From the NCBI RefSeq assembly GCF_048564905.1, contig NC_133016.1:3542001-3606000 (forward strand): 64,000 nt of DNA, in the 5' to 3' direction. The number at the start of each line of letters is the position of its first letter. Positions within the stretch are counted from its first letter, which is position 1. Source of the stretch: Vicugna pacos. Lineage: Eukaryota > Chordata > Mammalia > Artiodactyla > Camelidae. This document shows, piece after piece, positions 46,050 through 55,949 of the stretch. A program made the position numbers and the translations under genes. Under the pieces are notes generated by a model. That model ran no database searches. It saw only the letters and a program-made list of their open reading frames with translations, and was not told the DNA's origin.

Positions 46050-46205
46050 AGCAGGAGAAAGTCCCGCGTCGGTTCAGACTCAGCCACCTACTCATCCTGG
46101 GACAGCCTACGGTTACCTAATCCCTGACTTTCAGCCTCCTAACTGGTGAAATGGGGACAATGTCCACTGTGAAGCATGGTGGGGAGGGTGAGAGAGCCAC
46201 CACGC
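46050..46205 (+). repeat. MIR SINE fossil, first of a pair
   Basis: 'ggttcagactcagccaccta' and 'tgactttcagcctcctaact', then 'ggtgaaatggggacaatgtc' and 'gcccagtgcatgacaggg', follow plus-strand MIR order. Confidence 0.7.
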
Positions 46206-46234
46206 ACGCTGCCCAGTGCATGACAGGGCTCGTT

Positions 46235-46440
46235 GTAATGTGGCGGCGGAGAGTCCTGCGTGTGAGTCCCGCTTTACCAGCTGTGTGGCCTTGGGAAGCC
46301 AGTTAACCCCTCTGCTCCGTGCGTCCCCATCTCTGCGCAGGGGTAATCACGTGCTTCCACTGCTGTGCTTTTGAGAGGCTGAGACGGTGGACAGTGCCTG
46401 CAGAGCGGCTTGCCAAGTGCCCTGTGCCAAGTTAGCACTG
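46235..46440 (+). repeat. MIR SINE fossil, second of a pair
   Basis: 'ccagctgtgtggccttggga' and 'agccagttaacccctctgct', then 'atctctgcgcaggggtaatc' and 'ggacagtgcctgcagagcgg', give a second full MIR order in the same direction. Confidence 0.75.
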
Positions 46441-46626
46441 GAGGAAGGGTGCTTACCGTTAAGAAGTGGCAGCGACCAGTGCTGCTTTCTTATTTCCAGT
46501 GTTGCTTCTGAACTTTCCCAGGACTAAAGGATGTTTTTAATAAGTAAAAAGTTCTAGAGATGTTTGTGTTAACTTTTTTTGTACGCTTAGACAAAAACAT
46601 GGCTGCAGGAGATTTTTTTCCTGTTC

Positions 46627-46795
46627 CATGCACTTTTTTTTTTATTGAGGTATAGTTGATTTACAATGCTGTGCAGGTTTCTGGTGTACAGTATACTGAT
46701 TCAGTCATATATATATTATTTTTCATTACAGGTTATTACAAGTCATGGAACATAGCTCCCTGTGCTGTACCATATGATGCAGTAGGTTTTTAAGT
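46627..46795 (-). mobile_element. L1 3' end, cetartiodactyl type (minus strand)
   Basis: After a plus-strand T run come 'attgaggtatagttgattta', 'ggtttctggtgtacagtata', 'gttattacaagtcatggaac' and 'agctccctgtgctgtacc'. Same family as the other three copies and the shortest of them. Confidence 0.9.
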
Positions 46796-47309
46796 TATGC
46801 CAATACTTCAGCCTAAAAAAGGCAACTTGTAGAGCAAAGAATCAACCATTCCACGGGTCACATCCTAAAAGTATTTTAGAGGAAGATCCTGCAAATAAAT
46901 CCAAGTGTACTGTGAGTCTGTAAAGTGAGTTACACTGAAAGCACTGTGCTGTTTTCAGTAGTATTCTGAAGAGGACTGGATTTGCTGGGGACCCAGGGCT
47001 CCTCCAGACCCACACAGACCCACAGGATGGGGCAGAGGCCCCCTTTTTCTCATGGAGGCCAGTTACTGTCAGAAGCCATCACAGCACGAGACAAAATATT
47101 ATAGCTCCCACTGTAAACCCCCTTACACTCTCTCTGGCTTTGAGCTTCTGTCCCAGCTCCGTTTTGGGGAGGTCTTGACACACTGCACACGACCAAGTGA
47201 CCCAGTGTCAGAAACCTGCTTGCATCGGAGACAGCGGCCTAGGAGATTAAGATCCACTGCGGAGTAAAGCAAGCAGGACAGGAATCTGGCTGCAGACCTG
47301 AGACTTATC
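46796..47309. other. Unique sequence, no gene seen
   Basis: Nothing recognised. Confidence 0.4.
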
Positions 47310-47460
47310 TGTCACTCAGTATCAGATACTTAGGTTATGTCTCTCGTACGTCAGTGCTAAGCTAGGTGGGGGTGACAATGATAAGTCAGACCGTATTCCT
47401 TCCCTTCAGGCGCTGACATGCTGGTTGGGCAGAGGAACAGATTAAACCAAAGGCGATGAT
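47310..47460 (-). repeat. L2-like fossil (minus strand)
   Basis: 'gtgacaatgataagtcagac' and 'ccttcccttcaggcgctgac', then 'atgctggttgggcagagg', resemble the reverse-complement L2 tail (gatgaataagaca, tccctgccctcaaggagct). Confidence 0.5.
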
Positions 47461-48480
47461 GGAGAGAAGGTGGGGTGAAGTTAGACATCACGTGATGTCT
47501 CCCCCGTCATCTGCCAGCCCCAGCTCATGCCGCGCAGGGCTTCGCTGCTCAGAATTCCAGCAGTCTGAGGTCTGAGTCCCGCTGCTAGAATTCCAGATCC
47601 AGTGCCTCCCCACTTCGCCTCCACTTACGAGGGGCAGCAGGGGCGCTGGACACTCACACGTGGTACGGCGGCCAGAACAGAGGGGAAGAGCTGCGCTCTG
47701 AGCTGGAGACACTGCTGGTTCCTTGCTTGGGGCAGCCTCTGCATTTTCTGTGTCTCAGTTTCCTCCGACAGGTTAGACATTCTACAAATGTCCTCCCAAA
47801 CCACACATCCTAAGAAGGTGGTGCTGGTGGACTTCCGTAATGAAACGTGGACCAGTGACTCACTGTTATTAGCACAAGGCTTGTGGTCGGGGTTCCCCCG
47901 GAGCCTTTTGCAGATATTTCTGCTCTCCTGCATCTTCTGGCATCTTCCCTGCTCCCACCACGTGCTGACACTGTGATGAGCGTTAAGACCTTTGGGATGG
48001 AAGTAATGTCGCCCTGCTTGTGCGGCTGCACGTTTCCCTGGGGAACTCATACTGGCATTTGATTTCTGATTAATAATATACTCCCTGGAACTTCTGGAGC
48101 GCAATATGCCTTTTTTTCCAAAAGTCATGTTTTCTTATTTAAAGACATCTGGGAGGTTCATACCAGAGAACTTAACACACAGCCTTAGGTCTGTCCGCCC
48201 CCGCAGCGTGTGAGAGACGCGGGGTGGAGGCACGGCGGGGTTTCCCGTCTGACCTTGGTCTGGTCTACTGACATGAGGGGTTTGATTCATGATGGTTCTC
48301 AAGGGCTCCTGTGTATTTGCTGGTAAAGTGGGTGTCACTTGCCGGAAGCTTCCACAGGAGCTGCAGGCTTGTCTTCTCCTCAAGATGCAGGGCGATGTCC
48401 GTCTTCCAGGACTCTCATGCCTGTGAACTGGGAGCGTTAACAGTCTTCCAAAACCTAATTTCAGGGGGAAGATCTAAGGA
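47461..48480. other. Unique sequence, no gene seen
   Basis: Open frames of 124 codons (plus, 47602-47976) and 167 codons (minus, 47625-48128) lie on top of each other on opposite strands and show no domain. No repeat recognised. Confidence 0.45.
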
Positions 48481-48660
48481 GAATTAATGGGAATAAAAAT
48501 GTGGAGAGGATCATATTAATCAGTTTGCAGTCACTCAAACTTCAAAAAATCTTTCCTTTGAAAACAACTAATTTGCACAGCCTTTCGGCCCGTAATGACT
48601 CTCCATTGAATTATTGGCAGAACTTTCACGTCAGAAGTCCTATCCTTTTAATACAGGGGC
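48481..48660. other. Repeat-free block, possible conserved noncoding element
   Basis: AT-rich, high-complexity sequence with words such as 'ggatcatattaatcagtttg' and 'tgactctccattgaattatt', no repeat signature and no open frame. The conserved-element reading is an impression only. Confidence 0.25.
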
Positions 48661-49819
48661 CTTGAATTTTCGCCTCACTGCTGTTGGCTTTAGTTCACGG
48701 AGACACACTCATTGTCTCTCCCTCACGCCTCACCCGCCTCTTTGAAGAAATTGTCCCGAAGAGGCGTTTCCTGCCTGCTTCAGGGTTACTTTACTGAGAC
48801 CACTTTCCCCAAGGTTCCTCCCTGATCAGATTTCAAGAACACTTCTTTTCTAACCAAAGGCTCCTCAAGGCTGCCTGCCCGCATTTTGTCCGGTGGAACC
48901 AGTTTTCCCAGATGGGCCAGAGGTGGGAGCACGGAGCTGGAGGGAGGGACCGCCTGACCCTGCGCCAGTGAAAGGGCAGCTCACGGGGTGAACCAGACCC
49001 CGAGACAGGGTGACCTGCCTGTGGGCCTGCTGTCAGAACTGGCCTGGGGAAGGGGTTTGGATACACAGACCCTTTGTTACCATTTAATTCCCATGTTTAA
49101 AATTAACTTTACACAAAGGTCCCCTTAAAAGTATATGTGGTGAAATTTGGCTTTTCCCTAAATGATAGACACATCCTAACAGGGTCGTCACTCTGTGGCC
49201 CACAGCAATGAGCCAGTCAAATTTGGACTTAGATTGAAAAACAACCACAACTGGAAACAAATAGGACCAAGGCTTTAGTGCCATATTTATTCATGCAAAG
49301 AAGGAGAAAAATGCCTCCAAATCGAAGGCATGTTCAAAGGTCAGACTTGGTTAACACAGTTGTGTCTGTCAGTCTGGGGCAAGTGCAAAGAATGTGGGTT
49401 GTTTGCGGCTGGAATAAATTCTGGTGAAGGCCTTTCAAGCAGAGCTCTGTGAACTCCAAGGGGAGTGTGCACGGTCTCAGGGCAATGGTGGGCCCTGGGA
49501 CTCTGATTTCACAACTGGATCTTCGTGCCCCCACTTTGTATTATAGATCGTAAAGAGTTAACAAAATCATATTAAAGAGATGTGAATACGTGGGCATCTC
49601 AGGTAGCTCTCGGGTTGGACCTGGTTATCCGAGGAAAGGTGCACACAGTTGTTTCCTTGCTTGACCTGCTCTGTTGGATTCTTTGTTGAATTTGCCTGTT
49701 TGCTCCTACGTGAGCTGCAACACCATTCATTTCAGCCAGTTGGAGATTTGGGGACAGATTGGAAAGACACTGAAGATGATTCACTATTGAGGAGAAACTC
49801 TGCCACGTGTTACGGATCT
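48661..49819. other. Unique sequence, no gene seen
   Basis: No repeat or exon recognised. Confidence 0.4.
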
Positions 49820-49960
49820 TTACGTTGTCATCTCGATAGTTGAGAAAAGTGAGGTCCAGAGTAGGTAAGCGTTTTTCGTGCGGTTACTCAGTAGCTCGTA
49901 GTAGACCCGGGACAAGGACCTTCTAATCCTGTACTGACCACCTTCCTGCCCCCGGACTGA
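49820..49960 (-). repeat. MIR SINE fossil (minus strand)
   Basis: 'gttgagaaaagtgaggtcca', 'gagtaggtaagcgtttttcg' and 'cagtagctcgtagtagaccc' follow the MIR reverse-complement order. Confidence 0.6.
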
Positions 49961-51386
49961 CTCCCTGCTTAAGTTAGAACTGCTGATGTTGTCGAAAGTA
50001 GAGAGCCCTGCAGGACTGTCTCGTTGCTGTGTTTCCTCAGCGCTCAGATTTTTAGATTCAAAATGTTCTTTGAAAAGAGAACTTTCCTGGAGTAAGCAAG
50101 AATTCCAGTAATGCCCCAGGCAGACTTTTTTTTTTTTTTTTTGGCTTCAGCTCACTACTGACTCATGTCCCTTGATAACTGAGTTCTTCTTTACGAAGAA
50201 CTTTAATTATTTTCATCACTGGTTCTTCCTCTTCTTTGGCCTGATTTGTCCTGTTTTCTTAGACGCTTGGCCACAAAACAGGAATCCTAGGGCCAGGAGA
50301 CAAGCTCCCTTATTCACCCTCTTCTAAGCCAGAACTGAGGTGGCCCAAGGAAGTTGTGTCTTACGACAATTTCCTTGGCTCTTACCTTACATAGAATTTG
50401 TAGCCGTTTAGAATTTTTAAGTAAACCGTTGGAAACAGTTTCCTCCCTTTGTGACTTTCCAAGAGCTGGTTTTAGCAACGAAGAGACTGACTCCTCTGAC
50501 AACGCAGGAGCCTTTGGAAAGGAAGGGCTCTGGAAGATGACGATAGTGCCGATCAGGGCTCTTCTGCATCTTGTGTTAAGGACACGGAGGAGGGGGAGCA
50601 GAGAGGTAACTGCTGGGGATGAAAACAGAAAGTTTTTCTACATGCCAGCAGGACTCGGGGTTCCTCTCATCAGAAACATAGAGGCTCTCTGTACATGCCT
50701 GTGTAAGTCGTGTTCAGAATAGGCAATGGTTAGTAACAGAGGTGTTGGGCATTCAGAGTGGACGCTTCCAAAGCGTAGCATTATTGGAGAGGGTTCCTGG
50801 AGGTGTCTGCGCCCTCCCTCTTCTAGGAATTCTCTCTTTAGGTTTTGAATCATGAGAAGGTCCAGGAGATTCTAGAAGAGGGACTGGAGTAGCCTGGGGG
50901 CAGTGGCCATCTGATAACCAGAAAGGAAAGCGTAGTATGTAACAATCTGATCAGTCTTATTCAGTGGGGTGCGGGGACACAGCTCTTGAGAACCAACTAT
51001 TAAATTTTCAAGAATTTTGCAAGCTACTTTTCAAACACAGCAATTACTACACATTAAATAATATAAACTGCTAGTTAAAACGGTATTAAAAAGAAACAAA
51101 AGTAGGAAATACCCCAAACTTTGTCACTTCCTCATTATTTGACTGCAGTTTTCTGCTATCTGTGCTCACGAGGTCGTTCACACCCGTTGCGTGCGGATGG
51201 TGGGCACACCGCTCGGTGGTTTACGGCGTCACTTCTCCCGACTCCCAGTGGAGCGACATGCTTACTGGTCCAGCTGGTTCGTGCTGGCTGGAGGTCTGCC
51301 CTGCTTCTTGTCTGGATTTCTTCTCGTGCTGGCCCTTCTCCGATCGCCAGGACATATGAGGTAACCTGGCTGCCAATGTTACTAAG
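49961..51386. other. Unique sequence with a T run, no gene seen
   Basis: A pure T run lies at 50127-50142. No named repeat adjoins it. Open frames at 50354-50722 and 51156-51497 lack domains. Confidence 0.45.
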
Positions 51387-51429
51387 GACACAGAGGCCAT
51401 AACTTGGCAACTTGTGTGGCCTCTGTGTC
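51387..51429. repeat. Inverted repeat with 13-bp arms
   Basis: gacacagaggcca at 51387-51399 pairs exactly with tggcctctgtgtc at 51417-51429 across a 17-base loop. The word 'ttactaag' also occurs in direct orientation just left of the left arm and shortly right of the right arm. Confidence 0.85.
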
Positions 51430-52684
51430 ACCTGATTACTAAGTAGGACATTAGTCACTCTTTTTAAAGCTCTCTCCTTCCTTGACGACTTGGCCACCAG
51501 GTTTTACTGATTCTTCTAACGCTCTGATAACTCTTTCTCTATCCATAATTTCTGTTCTCAAGACTAGGTATTCCTCAGGTTTCTTCCACTCTGCTCCCTT
51601 TTGCTCTGTCCCGGACAGCTCTCCTCCAGACTCACACAGAAGCCCTTGGTGGACCACACAGTTCAGCATCACCAGTGTTGATGCTGCTGCATCTCTCCTG
51701 TCCAGAAACATCGACTTTGATTTGTCTACATTTACTAATGGATATGGGCATGTCCTACAATGTGGGGCAGACTAGCATCTCCTCCTTATTTCAAGTGAAA
51801 GGTTTTACTGGAAGAGGGGCTTTTCAACAGGAGCCTAAACTGAGGTTCAGATCAGAAGAGAAGTCACTAGGGGGTGATCTGAAAGGGGACATTTGTTTAT
51901 TTTGCCTTTGGAGACAGAAAAGGGATTTGCATGGGTGTCTGTGGGCGGAGAAGATGGAGAAATTGCTTCTCTGGTGATGCATTGTGAGGTCTGGTTTCCC
52001 ACGAACAGGGAGACTGCCAACAGCAGGTGAGGGGGGATCCTCTGCCTTCTGAAGGGTGTCAGCCTGGAAGTGTTCTAGCTGGTTCCGTGGTCCCTGCTCA
52101 CATCAAAATCCGGGAGGGCAGGGATGAGGGGTGAGTCACCACCGCTCCTTTCTTAGAATTCTCCACGGCCCTGCTCCACCCCGGGGGCTGCGCACTTCCC
52201 TTGAGGCACAGAGAATCCATGTTAACGGTTTTAGACTAAATGAAATTTTCCTTTTATTGTACCACTTTTTCTTTCTAACCTGTATTTTAGGTATCTGTCT
52301 TTATCAGAATTCAGTTTTAACATGAAATCCTTTGAAGATGCGGTTATTTTGGTATTCACGGACTCGTGGGATTATTCAAAGAAAGAAGCGCATATATGGT
52401 AGCTGTTGAATGAGTGAGCACTGAGACGCTTGTGAAGGTGGGAGAAAGAGCAGGAAGGAAAGTGTGAGGCTCCTTTAACAGAGGCAGGAAAAAAGCGCTT
52501 TCTGAAAAGATGAAAGCAGCCCCCTCGTCAAAGAGCTTCAGCCAGGATCGCTGCGGAAGGGACGGGCAGCACCGCGCGGACCGCGGTGCGCCAGGGCCTG
52601 TGCCACGCACGCGTCTTCAAAGCGTGCCCCGTCTGTGCATGATGCGCCCATACTGGACATCTTAGCACATGCAGGACATTTACC
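51430..52684. other. Unique sequence, no gene seen
   Basis: No repeat or exon recognised. Overlapping opposite-strand open frames lie at 51451-51775. Confidence 0.4.
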
Positions 52685-52860
52685 ACTTCAGTCATCCTCA
52701 CCATTTACCGAGTAGGCACTTACTTCTTGCCAAGCACTCTTCTGTTCTATTACCTGTAATTCAGAGAATAGATAATACTTCATGTACTTAGTGCTTCCAA
52801 GAACTTCATGATCTGCGTTATCATCCCGATTCACAGGTTCACCAAGAGCCTTGGCCGTTG
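52685..52860 (-). repeat. MIR-like fossil (minus strand)
   Basis: 'accatttaccgagtaggcac' and 'ttgccaagcactcttctgtt', then 'tgcgttatcatcccgattca', resemble the MIR reverse-complement order (TTATTGAGCACTTACT, CAGGCACTGTGCTA, TATTATCCCCATTTTACAG). Confidence 0.45.
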
Positions 52861-54754
52861 GTTTCTGAGTGGAGAGCTGGGGGCTGAGCCCACGTCCAGC
52901 TGATGCGGACGCCCGTCGGCTGACTCCCAGCTGTTGTGTGCGGTATTGAGGGGGTTCCTGCAAATGCTTTGCCTTAATGCACTATGTAGCTTCTAAGACA
53001 AGTATGTGGACACTTTACTCCGGGAAACACAAGCAAATATTATGGTCTATTTGTGTTCTTGGAAACGTACGATCTGATTTTTTTCAAACGGTTTTCATGC
53101 ATTTCACCAGGTAAATTGGAAGTGGTGATTCCTATTCCAAACATCCTGGAGAAGCGGCAACGACCATTTCAGAGGGGGTGTTTGGAGTCTGGGCTTTTGT
53201 TTGGAGAATAAGACACGCATTAAGCACCAATGTATACAGTCAACAAGCTTCTATCGAAAGCTGGGTTTGGGACCGTCAAAGGCTCCCTCTTCAACACACA
53301 TTCCTCACCTGGTTGGTTTGGGTTAGCCCAGCCCATCTCAGACGCCCTCGAGAAGGCTGCGGCGGGTTCCCCCCTCTCCCTCTTCTCTTCCCTCTCACTG
53401 TACCCTGGAGGGGAAGGGGCCGCACAGCCACGGGATGGATGGTGAGGGGCCCACTGCAGACCCCGAGGGGGACCCTGAACAGACTGGATGGAGCCACACA
53501 GCGACACCCACGCCAACTTGGGGAGTTAGTGCTGGGCTTAACGAGACCCAGACCGTCGCCCTCAGGTCCATTTTCTCCAGCGTCGCTGATGGATCAGTGG
53601 GAGGCTTGGGTCTTTAATCACTCCAGACATTTCTCTGAACGTCAGGGTAATCGGTGACCAGTTCAAGCTTTCCATTCAGATTTCTGAGGCGGTGACGTGC
53701 TGTCATCTCTGCCCACCAAGGGCTGATCTTGCCTGTCCCCACCACCCCAGGGCCCAACATCCGTGACCACGCTGGATGCTGAAAATAAGGCAAGAGAGTT
53801 CTCCCTCCCTTTTCCATTTTAAATCAGTCACCTTAGAAAACATGCAGCTGTTAGCACTCTCTCCCCTCTGAAATGTGTGTAAGTCCTTTTGCAGATGAGA
53901 TAGGCCTCCCAGCTTTAGGACCCAGGACGGTCTTTCTCCAGGACTGGGAGCCACCCCTTTGAAGTGCAGTTGTAAAGAAGAAAGCACCTCTGTCTCCCAG
54001 TCCCTGTGGGAGGCTAGGGGCCTAAGGTCAGGGGCAAGGCCACCCCTGTCCTAGAAACATGAGGGGTTTGTCCTTCCTCTGAATAAAGCCATCAGCTGAC
54101 ACAGATGGCCAGTTACCCAAGTGCCAGGCGAATCTAGGGTGAGCTCCGTGGGGCAACGGTGCTGCCGAGGCATCTGCCTGGGGACTAGTTATCGTTTACC
54201 TTGGGGGCATGTCTGCAGTGGGCTGGCTGCTTGGCTATAGGAAGGGTGAGATTTCTTCCTGTCTTTGCAGCCTCTTAGCAGATTGCCTGTGACGTGTGTC
54301 ACATCCTGGTTTGAGGCTTGTTCAACGACAGAAGCGTTTTCTTTCTTTTCTAAACCTGTGAGTGGGTTTCTGGGTTGGGAGGACGTTTTGTTTTCACTCC
54401 TATTTTCCCAACAAGGGGTGGGGGTAGAGCTGGAGGAGCCCAGTCCTGTTGGCAAAGAGGATCTGCACTCCCGTGGGGTCTGCAGAAGCCCTGGGCTCTT
54501 CCTGTCCCTGGACCCCTCTCTCTCCCCAGGCTGCATCCAGCTCGGGTCACTGTGCCGTGCCCTGACCCTCTCTGCCCCGTCACCCCGAGGCTGCCACCCT
54601 TCAACCAGACTCTTGAGCCTCCTTTGCTGGACTCTCTTTGGGAAAGATGGTCTGTGCCTACATCCCACATTTAATGGGGAGAAATCTGTGCCGCACAGTT
54701 TTTTCAGCAAGCTCCCCCATCTCTCAAGCTCCCAGGGCACATAAGTAGGTGACT
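52861..54754. other. Unique GC-rich sequence, no gene seen
   Basis: Open frames of 159-183 codons at 53178-53657 (plus), 54189-54740 (minus) and 54265-54744 (plus) overlap frames on the other strand and carry no domain. The pattern fits GC-rich chance frames. Confidence 0.45.
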
Positions 54755-55655
54755 AGCGGGCTGAAGGTGTCCCTCCCAAATACATACGTTCGAGTCCTAA
54801 CCCACAGGACCTCAGAAAGTGCCTGTATTTGGAGAGAGGGTTTTTTGAAGAGGTAATTAAGGGAAAATGAAGTCATTGGGGTGGGCTCTGTACAGGAGGA
54901 AAAAGGCTTCCTTCTACCCTTCTAGGCTCTGTGCTGGTCTAACAATTACATTGACATAAGACTGATCAGTAGGAGGAAAAAAAACCAATATAACCACAGA
55001 CATACACATGCCCGGGAGTCTCACAAAAAGATGAGACTCAAGGAGGCGGGTGCCAGGTGATGAAGTCATAGGCCACCCTGAGCTGTGGGAAGGAACAGGG
55101 GTTTGGAGCTTGGGGTGGGGGAGGCAAATTATGGGAAGTGGAGGGAAGGCAGTTATGATAAATTTTGCCTTGTTACGTAGATAAACATCTCTCCAGTGAT
55201 AAAACTGTCTCTGGGAGTAGCTCTCTCCCTGGTACAGACACCTCAACTAACGGAAATTTCCTTTACAAAAGGGGAAATTTATACTTTAGGCAGTTAAGGG
55301 GAGTTAAAGAGATTTTTCTGTGCCCACTGGTTCACCACTGCATTTGTCTTAAAATAATCTATACACCCAAGGGGCGTAATTTGGGGTGGCAAGTTCTGAA
55401 TCCCTTCAGCCCTAATCCATTAAGATTGGTGCCCTTATAAGAGGAGATCAGGACACAGATGGACACCAAGGGGAGACCATTTGAAGAGACAGGGAGAAGG
55501 CAGCCGTCTGCAAGCCAAAGAGAGGGGCCCCAGGGAAAAACCAACCCCGACACCCTGACCCTGGATCTGTTCTCCAGATTTGGGACAAAGTGAGTGTCTG
55601 CTGTCTCAGCCACCCAGACTGTGACACTTTGTTACGGCAGCTCCCGCAAACTCGT
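54755..55655 (+). mobile_element. MLT1-type LTR (ERVL-MaLR) split by a younger LTR
   Basis: The first part (54755-54888) has 'aaatacatacgttcgagtcc', 'aacccacaggacctcagaaa' and a 'tgcctgtatttggagagagg' block. The second part (55409-55655) resumes with 'gccctaatccattaagattg', a 'ggtgcccttataagaggag' block and 'cagccacccagactgtg'. Together they follow the order of one MLT1 LTR on the plus strand, interrupted by an insertion at 54889-55408. It is an old fossil, broken by at least that insertion. Confidence 0.85.
54889..55408 (-). mobile_element. Probable retroviral LTR inserted in the MLT1
   Basis: About 520 bp starting tgtacagg and ending ttca on the plus strand, the TG...CA form of an LTR. It interrupts the MLT1 with short similar flanks (gctc on the left, gccc on the right) that may be a decayed 4-bp target duplication. 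Minus orientation is suggested because its right end read in reverse ('gccaccccaaattacgcccc') resembles the start region of a known mammalian LTR family. It must be younger than the MLT1. It is a solo fossil; no internal genes adjoin. Confidence 0.55.
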
Positions 55656-55830
55656 ACTGTGGCCTGGGAGCATTTCCGGGTGGCGCCTGAAGTTCTCTGA
55701 TACCTTATGACTTTACTTAAGGACGGGGTTACTTAGTCCCAGGAGGCCCCAGAGCTCCAGCTTTCATAACACAAAAAATGTCAGCATGGTCATTTCCTCA
55801 TGTGTTTGTCTAAAAAAATCTTCTGATGCC

Positions 55831-55863
55831 CTCTCTTCTCTTCTCTTCTCTTTTTTTTTTTTT
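55831..55863. repeat. (TTCTC)n plus T run
   Basis: Four or so ttctc/tctct units followed by about 13 T. It supplies most of the polypyrimidine tract of the exon candidate that begins at 55875. Confidence 0.95.
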
Positions 55864-55874
55864 GTGTTTGGCAG

Positions 55875-55949
55875 GTCCAGGAGTGTTTCAGCACGCAGAC
55901 TCCTCCTCCCTCCGGTCCTGCAATGGGGCCCAGGATGCACGTCAGAACA
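55875..55949 (+). other. Candidate internal exon, 75 bp, product unknown
   Basis: An acceptor-like site (long T-rich tract, then 'gtgtttggcag' ending at 55874) precedes the segment, and a strong donor match 'gtgagtat' starts at 55950. The length is 25 codons exactly and all three plus-strand frames are open, so the frame cannot be chosen. One frame reads V-Q-E-C-F-S-T-Q, another P-G-V-F-Q-H-A-D. I recognise neither. The polypyrimidine tract comes from a microsatellite, which lowers the value of the acceptor. It could be a real exon of a long plus-strand gene, a noncoding RNA exon, or chance. Confidence 0.22.

Noticed and set aside
53178-54744. Genes of 159-183 codons
   Set aside because: Opposite-strand frames lie on top of each other in GC-rich DNA, with no splice or domain support.
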